Source of the DNA: Charina bottae
Taxonomy: Eukaryota; Chordata; Lepidosauria; Squamata; Charinaidae
Assembly: GCA_023362775.1 (NCBI GenBank)
Contig: JALMGJ010000016.1
Location: 434,001 to 498,000 of the forward strand
Reading direction: 5' to 3'
DNA: 64,000 nt
The first letter of the stretch is position 1; every line of letters begins with the position of its first letter. The translations under genes were made by a program, and so were the position numbers. Shown here piece by piece: positions 20,541 to 31,050 of the stretch. Below the pieces are notes generated by a model. That model was given only the letters and a program-made list of their open reading frames with translations, was not told the origin of the DNA and ran no database searches.

Positions 20541-22140
20541 GTAGAGAAACAAAAGTAGAAGGGGAAGACATCTTCTAAGAAAAGAGTAAATTGAATGTGA
20601 TTAATGAGGATGGTCAAGTAAAATACATAATCTCAAGGTAAGAAATATTCAGTGGATTTACAACAAATGCATCATAGGGCAGAAGCCATTTGGCCTCAAG
20701 CCAATTGTCTGGTGACACAAGTCATTTTGTCACTTGTTCCCCAAAGCAAGATCCATTTAATTAGTTACTTTCATAAACTTGTCTCCTTTAAATATCCCAG
20801 AGAAGCGGACAGAAAGGAAAAGTCAATATGCAGTCTGCCATTTAGATGCTGTCCAGGTCCTTTGAATCAAATTTCAATTATTTGCATCAAACATTTTCTT
20901 TCTTTGGTATTTTTGGTACTCAGGAGGCAAATAGCAGACTGTAGCATCAGAACACAAGAATCTTTCTTTTTTCCTTTTCCTTTCTTTCTTTCCAAAATAC
21001 AAGGGGGAATAAACACTTACTTGATGCCATGGCGACCTTGAGAAATGTTCTATGGTCAGTCCTTTCCTAAAGGCTTATCTTGCCTTTGGCTTATATGGGA
21101 GGACACCTCCATTTTCTGTTTACTTTCTCTGCAGTTTCTGTGCTTTCAGAAAACCATATGGTTGATAACAGGTAGGAGGCAAATTGCAGACTGTAGAAGA
21201 TGGACACAAACTCCAGGGGATTCCCAGATCAGGGCAAGTGGGTCCCTAGCCATGGCTGCTGCTACCAGAGAAGAATACAGTCATGGGCTAGCCAAAATTA
21301 GCAGTGGTGGGATCAGAGTAAGCTAGCCAAAATCAGCAGTGGTGATACCAGTGCTACCCAAAGTGGGGCTACTGCTTATTCGAGGCAAGGTCTGCAGATT
21401 GGTGAGAACCCATCTATATTAGAATCATAAACATTGGAATAATTAGAGTGATCCTCTGCTCCTGGAAAACAATTATAAGGAGTGATCTCATATCGTAGAT
21501 CCACCCACCATGGCTGCCATAGGTAAAGCTGATCCAGTTTGAAAGTTCTGCCAGCAGAATGTTCAGAGATTTTGCTGGTTTTGATGGGAAGTGATGAATC
21601 GTTCTCAAGAGCTGGTAAGCTATTAATGCCTTTGTGTATGTGTAGGTGTGTGGGAAGGAGAGATGTGTAGGGCATTTGATGAAGTGGCCAAAAAAGTATA
21701 TGTCATCTTCTGCTTTTGTTTCTTCTTATTGATTCACTCAGTAGCTAGCTGCTAACCAATTAAAAATATCTGGGAAAGAAGTAGCATGGTTCCAAATGAC
21801 AATATTTCAACAGTGAGCTGGAAATGCAGAAACTCAGAGTTCACCACTGACTTTTCCCGTGCACCACAGATTTGTAAACAAATGTTTCAGTGTGTTCTTT
21901 AAGAATGTAAGGGACAAAGTTCTAATAGTATATGCAGTCACTTTCATAATATGCTAACATGTACCAGCCAGTTTGTATTTGACAAGGCCAGAAAAATTTT
22001 CTTCTTCTTTTCTGTCACTGTTTCCTTTTGTAGGAACAGGAAGCAAAAGAGCCACCCTCCTTTTTTTAAAAAAAATGTTGTGCAAGTTATTAAGCAGAAT
22101 TAGAATCATAGAGTGAAAATCTTTTTTCCCTGACATTATA
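20541..22140. other. no gene seen
   Basis: Mixed unique sequence with two partly similar blocks ('aggcaaatagcagactgta' at about 20926 and 'aggcaaattgcagactgta' at about 21177). These may be a diverged short local duplication. No domain-bearing frame. Confidence 0.5.
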
Positions 22141-22864
22141 ATGAGAATTCCGGTGGGAATGGTGTGGGCTTCCGGTGGAAATGGCAGATTGAATGGCTGT
22201 ACCCGCTGGTTCAGTGGGCAGAGCTGAAAACGCGGTAACTTTTTTCGGGCTCAGGCAGGTTTTCCTGAAGCTCAGAAACATTCTCTGGATCAAGGAGAAT
22301 ACTTGGAATCATCCCATCTGTCCTCCAGACAGCTCTTGCAGCTTGCAGAAGGTTGCAAACAGCATTTTGCATTTGACTGGTAAGAGCCGCTGGGAGGCGG
22401 GGACTTCATCACTTTCCAAGCCGCGCTGTAGCCTTAAAGGGACACACAGACCAGCCACCCTATTTCTAAATCACCAATTTGTATTTTTTTAAAGTATATG
22501 TACCTCAAGAGAGGCTTTCTACAGCGAGGAGAAGCTGGTTCTCTTGGTGCTTAACGTTATTTTTGGGATACTTTAAAAAAAATATTTTAAGTTTTGGATT
22601 TTGTTTTCCTTCCAAAGGAAATTCCAAAGATCGAGAGTAAACAATTGTCTTCCTGTTATTATTTTTGTATTAAATTTGAAGATATTAGCATTTTCCTACA
22701 CATTGAATCTGCTGATTTGAACCTTCAGCTTTCTGTTTTCACTTTCCTTTGAGAACTGTCTGCTATCTCACTCTCACTTTATGTAAACATGCTTTGGAAC
22801 TCTTCCATATCTTTGACTTTTGCTGGTTAAGCTCCTGGGGGCGCCAAAATCTACTGCGTGAGAC

Positions 22865-23354
22865 ATGGAGGATTTCAAACAGATTCTTTCTGACTTTCAC
22901 CATGATTTTAAAAAAAAATTCTTCTGACTTCTATCAAACTTTTATGCAAGATATCCAGGAAATTGTGGAAAATATGAGATCTAAAATGTGCCATCAGGTT
23001 GGGGATGTGGTGGATGAAATTGAGGAACTTAAAAGTGATAGAAAGGGTGTTTTTAAGACTGAGATTGCGATTTTTATCGAGATGCTGGATGAAGATTGGA
23101 TAATGGAGTTGGAGAAATCCAGGGGAGAGAGTGATCTGCAAGCCATAATTAAAATCAATCTCCTGGTGGCATGCCATGAAAAGAACCTGGAATTTTGGAG
23201 GGGGGCAGTTGGGCTGTTTGATTCTTTCAAGAGGAAAGCTCTGTGCACAATGTGGGGATATGTAACTGCTTTGGTTTATTTTGAACTGGGAGAATGGTTG
23301 AAGAATGTTCATCTGGTTTGCTTTAAGGATTTGATTGATGCTATTTGCCTTTAA
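22865..23354 (+). pseudogene. L1 ORF1-like protein, one frameshift in an A run
   Basis: ATG 22865 begins MEDFKQILSDF. The frame breaks in the A9 run at about 22909-22917 and resumes as DFYQTFMQDIQEIVENM, open to 23354 (about 160 residues in all). It is acidic and heptad-like, consistent with an ORF1 coiled coil. The part after about residue 85 does not resemble the RRM of L1 ORF1, so homology is supported mainly by context. Confidence 0.5.
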
Positions 23355-23560
23355 AATTTTGGATTTACTGTTTTTAATTGGCTTTGTTTTTTGGGTTTAT
23401 TAAGATTAACATTATTTAAACTGTTTTATTAGGGTTAAAGAATGTATATCTGGTTTGCTTTAAGGATTTGATTAATATGATTCCCTTTTAAAGATATGGA
23501 ATTACTGTTTTGCATTGTCTTTGTTTTTTGGGTTTATTAAGATTGAGATTTGTACTATTA
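23301..23560 (+). repeat. 137-bp direct duplication in the L1-like 3' region
   Basis: The block from 'aagaatgttcatctggtttg' (23301) recurs from 'aagaatgtatatctggtttg' (23438). Both then contain 'ctttaaggatttgatt', 'ttactgttttt' or its variant, and 'ttttttgggtttattaagatt'. Confidence 0.8.
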
Positions 23561-23739
23561 AGTATAATAGCAGACAACCTATGTGCTTTTTAATTTGATT
23601 CTTATTATAGTAGACAGAAATGTATAGAATAGTGGTAGGAAGGGAATAATTAATTTATATGAACTTTTTTTCTTTATTTTAATATATGGGGGAGGAGTAA
23701 CTGTACTTAGTGATTTTTATTATGAGTTAAAGTGGAATG

Positions 23740-24132
23740 TGTGATGTTCCCAATCCGTTGACTATTAAATCAGAGTTCCTGACACAAGCCATTTAGGGAT
23801 ATGAAGGACTCTTTATTTAAAGCCAATGATCCATTGGACATTAAAGACTCGAGTGACTCAAGCCTCCACAACCCAGAGTTTAAAAATCTCCAAGTTCCTC
23901 CCCCCATCGGGATTCATGGCTCGATCACCCTTTGATCTATCCTAGGTCCTGAATCGCTCACCGCGAAACTTTGATTAACATAGTTTAAAGTTCTGTGAAC
24001 ACACCAAACCCCTACTTCACACATCTGGTAGTTTTATTGTGTAGCACCCATAAACGACCCTATGAATTAAACAGACTGGCGGGATGTTCCTTCCTGGTGC
24101 CATGGCAGGATGGCATGGACGGCATCTTGACA
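23740..24132 (-). mobile_element. solo LTR, 393 bp
   Basis: TG...CA ends (TGTGATG...CTTGACA) are flanked by GAATG on both sides (23735-23739 and 24133-24137). AATAAA on the minus strand (plus TTTATT at about 23813) lies about 75 nt from the left end, the same layout as the gypsy LTR, which suggests minus orientation. No internal region remains, so it is probably the product of LTR-LTR recombination. It inserted into the L1-derived element. Confidence 0.8.
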
Positions 24133-24679
24133 GAATGACTTATAGAAATAATGTGATGTTTTGGTTTAATATAGAGTAAGAGATTGATTATGGAAATTGT
24201 TGTATATCATTGCTGTTAAAAGTTGGAAGCCACATGGTTTCGTAATTTAAAAAAAAATCTTGTGGTTTCCACACTTTTTTAGGGGGTTTTTTTTTGTAGT
24301 TTTTTGGTTTTTTTGTAGTTTTTATTCTTCTCTTGAAACCTAATAAAATTTACTACAAAAAAAGAGAATTATACCACCATCTATAAATGCTCAGTTCTTA
24401 CTGTTGCCTTGCATAGGTTTTCAAAGAAATATTCCCTCCACATTTTTGACATTTGGTAAAGTCAAATGTTGAATATCTTTTAAAGAAATCCAATTGTACA
24501 GTAATTTCCTATTGATTCCTATTGATTTCATCAAGGTGTATGTTACAATGATCTGATTAGCAATGACAAGCATTTTTGAACATATGACACCGTCTTATGA
24601 GACAAGTGGAATTTGAAGCCTGGTGTTAGCTATATTCAGGCAATACCAATATTGCAATATAAATACTCTTGCTAAGTCT

Positions 24680-26959
24680 TGTTGTTCAGTCGTTTAGTCA
24701 TGTCCGACTCTTCGTGACCTCATGGACCATACCATGCCAGGCCTTCCTGTCCTCCACTGTCTCCCGGAGTTTACTCAAATTCATGTTCATTACATCGGTG
24801 ATTCTATCTAACCATCTCATCCTCTGCCATCCCCTTCTCCTTTTGTCTTCAGTCTTTCCCAGCATCAGGGTCTTTTCCAGTGAGTCCTCTCTTCGCATTA
24901 GGTGGCCAAAGTATTTGAGCTTCAGCTTCAGTATCTGTCCTTCCAATGAGCAGTCAGGGTTGATTTCCTTTAGGATTGACTGGTTTGACCTCCTTGCAGT
25001 CCAAGGGACTCTTAAGAGTGTTCTCCAGCACCACAGCTCAAAAGCATCAATTCTTCGGCGCTCAGCCTTCCTTATGGTCCAACTCTCACAGCCATACATT
25101 ACTACTGGAAAAACCATAGCTTTCACTATACGGACCTTTGTCGGCAAGGTGATGTCTCTGCTTTTTAATATGCTGTCTAGGTTTGCCATAGCTTTTCTCC
25201 CAAGGAGCAAGCGTCTTTTAATTTCATGGCTGCAGTCACCGTCTGCGGTGATCTTGGAGCCCAAGAAAATAAAATCTGTCACTGCTTCCATTTCTTCCCC
25301 TTCTATTTGCCAGGAAGTGATGGGACCAGATGCCATGATCTGAGTTTTTTTAATGTTGAGTTTCAAGCCAGCTTTTGCACTCTCCTCTTTCACCCTCATC
25401 AAGAGGCTCTTTAGTTCCTCTTCACTTTCTGCCATTAGGGTGGTATCATCTGCATATCTGAGGTTGTTGATATTTCTCCCGGCAATCTTAACTCCGGCTT
25501 GTGATTCATCCAGCCCGGCATTTCTCATGATGTCCTCTGCATATAAATTAAATAAGCAGGGTGATAATATACAGCCTTGTCGTACTCCTTTCCCAATTTT
25601 GAACCAATCAGTTGTTCCATGACCGGTTCTAACTGTTGCTTCTTGACCCGCATACAGGTTTCTCAGGAGACAGGTAAGGTGGTCTGGTACTCCCATCTCT
25701 TTAAGACTTTGCCACAGTTTGTTGTGATCCACACAATCAAAGGCTTTAGCGTAGTCAATGAAGCAGAAGTAGATGTTTTTCTGGAACTCTCTTGCTTTTT
25801 CCATGATCTATCGAATGTTGGCAATCTGATCTCTAGTTCCTCTGCCTCTTCGAAACCCAGCTTGCACTTCTGGTAGTTCTCGGTTCACATGCTGCTGAAG
25901 CCTAGCTTGTAGGATTTTGAGCATAACCTTGCTAGCATGTGAAATGAGTGCAATTGTACGGTAGTTTGAACATTCTTTGGCATTGCCCTTCTTTGGAATT
26001 GGAATGTAAACTGACCTTTTCCAATCCTGTGGCCACTGTTGAGTTTTCCAAATTTGTTGGCATATTGAGTGCAGCACTTTAGCAGCAGCATCTTTTAGGA
26101 TTTTAAATAGCTCAGCTGGGATACTGTCTTCTCTGCTAGCTTTCTTGTTAGTAATGCTTCCTAAGGCCCACTTGACTTCACTCTCTAGGATGTCCGGCTC
26201 AAGGTCAGTGACCACACCATCGTATTTATCAGGGATATTAAGATCTTTCTTGTATAGTTCTTCTGTGTATTCTTGCCACCTCTTCTTAATCTCTTCTGCT
26301 TCTATTAGGTCCCTGCCTTTTTTGTCCTTTATCATGCCCATCTTTGCAAAAACGTTCCCTTGATATCTCCGATTTTCTTGAAGAGATCTCTAGTCTTCCC
26401 CATTCTATTGTTTTCCTCGATTTCTTTGCATTGTTCATTTAAGAAGGCCTTCTTATCTCTCCTTGCTATTCTCTGGAAATCTGCATTCAGTTGGTTATAT
26501 CTTTCCCTTTCTCCCTTGCCTTTTGCTTCCCTTCTTTCCTCAGCTATTTGTAAAGCTTCATCAGTCAGCCACTTTGCTTTCTTGCATTTCTTTTTCTTTG
26601 GGATGGTTTTAGTTGCTGCCTCCTGTACAATGTTACGAACCTCCATCCATAGTTCTTCAGGCACTCTGTCTACCAGATCTAATCCTTTAAATCTATTCCT
26701 CACCTCCACTGTATATTCATAAGGGATATGATGTAGGTCATACCTGATTGGTGTAGTGGTTTACGTTCTTCAATTTAAGCCTAAATTTTGCGATAAGAAG
26801 CTCATGATCTGAGCCACAGTCAGCTCCAGGTCTTGTTTTTGCTGATTGTATAGAGCTTCTCCATCTTTGGCTGCAAAGTATATAATCAATCTGATTTCGG
26901 TATTGACCACCTGGTGATGTCCATGTGTAGAGTCATCTCTTGTGTTGTTGGAAAAGAGT
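24680..26959 (-). mobile_element. BovB (RTE) LINE, 5' truncated, lineage A
   Basis: The 3' end lies at 24680 and the element is truncated at 26959, inside the endonuclease domain. GCTAAGTCT is found at both edges (24671-24679 and 26960-26968), a 9-bp target duplication. Its terminus reads GAGTCGGACATGACTAAACG on the element strand. The protein is nearer to ruminant-type BovB (SLEKTLMLG, DRKAWHGMVHEVTKS) than the other two copies in the window. Confidence 0.9.
24698..26935 (-). pseudogene. BovB endonuclease/reverse transcriptase, truncated and broken
   Basis: The C-terminal part of the endonuclease (DYIL, RPGADCGSDHELLIAKF, decayed) is followed by the reverse transcriptase: NYRTIALISHASKV, VQAGFRRGRGTRDQIANIR, FCFIDYAKAFDCVDH, GVRQGCILSPCLFNLYAED and NNLRYADDTTLMAES. 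There are two visible breaks. A TAG at 25807-25805 replaces the Trp codon between IANIR and IMEKAREF. A one-base deletion near 26345 (GTF to AKMG) shifts the frame. Otherwise it is well preserved. Confidence 0.9.
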
Positions 26960-26969
26960 GCTAAGTCTG

Positions 26970-28360
26970 GACCCTCCCAATTTTACTTGGATGACATCAG
27001 ATTCTTGCGAGCATCCAGGAACTGATATATGTCGAAGGAGAGCTTTTGTGTATATGATTGTACATGTGAAAGCCAACATTTTTTTAGCTGCATTGGCAAA
27101 GGCTTTCTTCTTGAAGACATCCAAGTTGAACGCATAGATATCTCCACAAGATCGACCACAAAAATTGTGTGGGTGGCTGGGTAGGGAAGAGTTGACTTGG
27201 TAAGTATTCAATATTTGAAATACCTTGATATGTTACAAATCTGTTCTTGTCCATTTCAAATGCCATGAGTCCATCAGACATCGCCAATTATGAGAGTTGT
27301 AGTTCAATATCATCTGGGTTTTCTATTCTTGTTTTAAAACTAAAGCAGAGATTCGTGCTCAGCCTGCTGCCACTGGAATTCCTGTAAAATGATGGGAGAT
27401 GATGAGAAATTAATTTGGAAACTTTTGAATATACATCCAGCAAACAATCAATGTAAGTTTATTACATCGTGTTAATTACCTAGGAAAATTATATTTTTTA
27501 ATTATATAATTCTAAATTTTTTAACTTTTTTGAGGGCATTTGCGATAATTTATGTGTCACAAAACATGGCACCAAAATTCTAGAAAATGGATGGCGGAAG
27601 GCAAGTAATGCACAGTCTTGGACTGCCACCACATTTCAGTGGAGAACAGTGAGAAGAAACTTTTATAAATATGTTTCTATTTACTGATTGATCTAATACC
27701 TTTTTTTAAAATTGAAAATGAATGTTTTTAATCATAAACAAGATATTTTTTGCAATATTTGGTTGCCAGTTCTGATCTTTTCATTGAGAAACCCATGATA
27801 ATTTCGAAAAGAACCCTAAGTTCTTCAGAACAATTTCAAGATCACTGCTGTATACTTCCTTGAAAACTTGTAGTATTTTCTACCCTAATGTTTTTCTCAG
27901 TTCTTTCCTCCACAGAAGTTAAAGTTTGTAAAAGTGATCTCCATCTGCTAGGAACAGGTGGCTGGCTATAAGCAAATAACTATTAAAATTCTTTTTTTCT
28001 ATTTGAAGATGCAGTGTTTTTAATTTTATCCAGTGGAATAGAACCATTAATATTTTCTTGCATGGGGATCACTTATTACAATATTATATTTTCACAAGTT
28101 AAAGGACAATTTTTAAGAATTGTTTGTTTAGCAATTTCTAATTGAGAATTTGAATATTATACAGACATTTATTTTTGGACACAAACATTTTGGATCTATT
28201 TCAAAATAACCTCACATTGCGCACACTTTAACATTAAAGATGCCTTTATTTTATATTGTCTGACAGCTCTTAAATCTTAACACCCCTACCCCCTAAAAAG
28301 AAACCAGCCACTCAGTTGGCCACACCCCAGTATAGCACAAACACATGGGCATCTATCTAG
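26970..28360. other. no gene seen
   Basis: AT-rich unique sequence following the truncated BovB. No frames or repeats I can name. Confidence 0.6.
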
Positions 28361-28364
28361 CATA

Positions 28365-28500
28365 ATCTTCTCCAACCTGGATGCTCTCCTGATGTATATA
28401 CTTCAATTCCAAGAATTTTTTTAGACCACCATGGTTATTGTTGAAACATCTGGTAGTTGAAATGCACATATTTGCCAAGGTTGGGGGAGATTGAGTTATC
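28365..28500. repeat. decayed palindromic MITE-like repeat
   Basis: 'ttctccaacctgg' at the left is mirrored by 'ccaaggttgggggaga' at the right. An internal 'acttcaattccaagaatt' resembles the common amniote hAT-MITE word 'acttcaactcccagaatt'. No clear target duplication. Confidence 0.4.
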
Positions 28501-28504
28501 AGCT

Positions 28505-29835
28505 TTTGAAAAATGGGGTAATTACAAAAAAAATCATTTTGAAAAATCTCAAACTATTTTTTTACTCCAAAATTCTGCATATAAACCAAAGTAAATTAAA
28601 AATTGTCCTTTAAAAAGTTGGGTCTATATTTGCCTTTTTATGACTGTAACAGCATTTGCAGCCACCTAAGATAATAATCACTCCATTAGCTAAAGATGCA
28701 TAGCTGCATCAAATTCTTTAGAAAAGAATGGATGGCTGAGAACCAGGAAAGGTTGGTAGAAGGTTGAGGAGTAGCCATTAAGTGCCTTGCTATTGCAGCA
28801 GAGTAGGGAAGGCAGTATAGTGCGCAGTGCCCTGCCAATAACTATCATCTGAAAGAGATGATGAAATCATTGCTGGTGTACTAGAGGATGTGCTGTCATG
28901 CTGCCATTTCCATTGACCTGTAGCACGAAGAATGATGCTGGTCATTGCAGCTGTTCCAGGAGGAAGGAGAATTGCATGCCATACTTGTCTGATTTTTTGC
29001 TACCTCCAGATTCCATAGTAGCAGCATGTTTTTAAAAAGAATAATTGGTTCCCCTACCAGGCTAAGAATACTTGGAATAATCACTCTGGATAATGAGTAC
29101 CCGTTTATCTTGTTGGCACTCTCTAATTTGCTACCCAGTTTAAGACTCTTCCTTGCTACACAGCATGGGTTGCAGTCACTCAGATACTTAACACTTTAGC
29201 TAAATTGCTCTCACTATGTTGTTTCAAAGAATTGTTCTCAAGTGTTATTCAGTTTTTTTCCTCAAGTTATCCTGCCAACAGTTTTTAATCTCTGAAGTCC
29301 AGATTGCTAGTTACCTTACAACTTTTGTTCAAAACTTTTTGAAGACAGCCTTTCTTTCTTTCTTTTTTCCCCCAGCATTTACTCTTTCCTTCTTCCATGA
29401 TTTTGCAAAATTTTCTCCCTTCCCATGTTCACTATTCAGTATAGTATCTGTGTTGTCCAGAAAAAGCAAGGGGAAACAACACATACAAAAAGATAACACC
29501 TGGTTTGTCTCTCTCAGGAAATAGAGGATTTCCAAATCTAATTGCATTGCCTATTTATAGTAAGATTCAGTAAGACATATTCAAGGACTCAGGACCTATT
29601 ATGTATTATAAATGCTACTCACTTAAATTACCAGCATCTTTGTGATTAAGTGGAGCTCTCTTCCAACCCCAAATAACCTTTGCAGTGTTATTTAATAGGG
29701 AAAAAGAGTACTGTATTTGGGCAAAAACTATATTTTGACAGGAAAATGTTTAAATATAGTGCTGTTCTAAAGCTTTCATTGTATCTTTTTTTCATTTTAC
29801 AATTTGGGGAGATTCAGGGTATATTTGTGGTGTGA
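28505..29835. other. no gene seen
   Basis: Unique AT-rich sequence. The short frames carry no recognisable motif. Confidence 0.55.
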
Positions 29836-29845
29836 TAATCTATGG

Positions 29846-29977
29846 CAGCATGTCTCAAACTTGGCAAAGTTAAGATGTGTGGACTTCAACTCCCAGCCAT
29901 TCCCCAACCATGCTGGCTGGGGAATTCTGGGAGTTGAAGTCCACACATCTAAAAGTTGCCAAGTTTGAGAAACACTG
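29846..29977. mobile_element. hAT MITE, 132 bp
   Basis: CAGCATGTCTCAAACTTGGC at the left is mirrored by GCCAAGTTTGAGAAACACTG at the right. The interior is a near-perfect palindrome around 'tggactTCAACTCCCAG'. ATCTATGG is repeated exactly on both sides (29838-29845 and 29978-29985). Confidence 0.9.
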
Positions 29978-30244
29978 ATCTATGGGATAGCAGACTCTCA
30001 AAATTCTTCACTCTAACACTGCAATGGAGATATAATATTAACTAACTAATTCAAGACTGAAACTCTTCCCATATAACTAATACTTTGGTGTGAATTGCAG
30101 TGGTTCTTTCTTTTTTATCTTATATTCAACTTTGGATGAAAATTTAAATAATCTTATGCTTATAACACTGACATCCTAAATGGCAATTAATACTCATAGA
30201 ATTTTTACTTTTCTCTTTTTATTTTCACTACTTTAAGCTTTTTA

Positions 30245-30989
30245 AATAATCAATCAGTTTATTACAGGCTTAAGGCCGGATGCAATAAAATATCTAATAC
30301 TAGAACTGTTACATGCATGCATGCATACATACATCAGAAAAACAATAAGTATAATAGGATTTAAAAAAATAATTAAGAATAGATATAATAAAACAGAATA
30401 AAAATAGTATTATAAGAAGTTCCAAACTTAATTAATGGTACAGCATATCATACAGATGGTAACACAAAACTGGGAGACTTCTAAAGATATTTTTGAGTTC
30501 TTGTCTGAAAGAAGTAACATTAAGTAGAAATCACACTCCCTACCAGGAAATTTCTTCAAGATCGGATAAATGAAGATCTGTCTAGAGTCCTTATATAGGG
30601 AGCAGCCTAGTAGTATATTCCTTAGAGTTTCTATTGAGCCATCACTACATGGACATAACCGAAGATACATAGGAGTACCCTAAAAAGGTCCCAAAGGACT
30701 GCTGAGGGCAATGCATCCAGCCTGGCTAAAGTGATCCAGCCTGGCTAAAGTGAAGGCCTTACAAAATTTCAGAATCGTAATGGATGATAAATAGGAGGCT
30801 GGAGCAAACCCTTTTGGAAGAATATGATAAATATGGGGGTGTGACACCTTGCCTAAATTTGTTTGGAGATCTATATCCCAGATTTGTTGTTTGAGGGCAA
30901 TTCTAGCATCAAAACCTAATGAGCACAAACTTTCCATAGAGAAGCCCAGTAAATGAATTTTATCTAGGGCTTTTTTAAGCTACAATGAT
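30245..30989 (-). mobile_element. old copy of the unresolved LINE family, 3' piece
   Basis: On the minus strand this encodes frames similar to the C-terminus of the LINE at 5.5-8.1 kb: SLGFDARIALKQQIWDIDLQ, KAFTLARLDH, then LCPCSDGSIETLRNILLGCS. Its 3' end (TGTAATAAACTGATTG) parallels GTAATAAATTGAAATTG at 14862. It is interrupted at 30990 by the full-length LINE and resumes at 34932. Frames are broken, and it is clearly older than the 5.5-kb copy. Confidence 0.8.
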
Positions 30990-31050
30990 TTAAAAACAAT
31001 CATTGGCGATCACTCGTAGCCGAGTAAGGTTGTCTTCCAAAGGTAAAATT

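Larger units (their letters stand above)
22150..24363 (+). mobile_element. ORF1-only L1 derivative (HAL1-like), split by a solo LTR
   Basis: The plan is a moderately GC-rich leader (22150-22860), an ORF1-like frame (22865-23354), an AT-rich 3' region and the end motif AAACCTAATAAAATTTACT plus A7. The end motif matches the L1-derived element ending at 4909. GAGAATT flanks both sides (22143-22149 and 24364-24370), a 7-bp candidate duplication. ORF2 is absent. A 393-bp solo LTR sits inside at 23740-24132. The 5' boundary depends on the short duplication. Confidence 0.6.
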
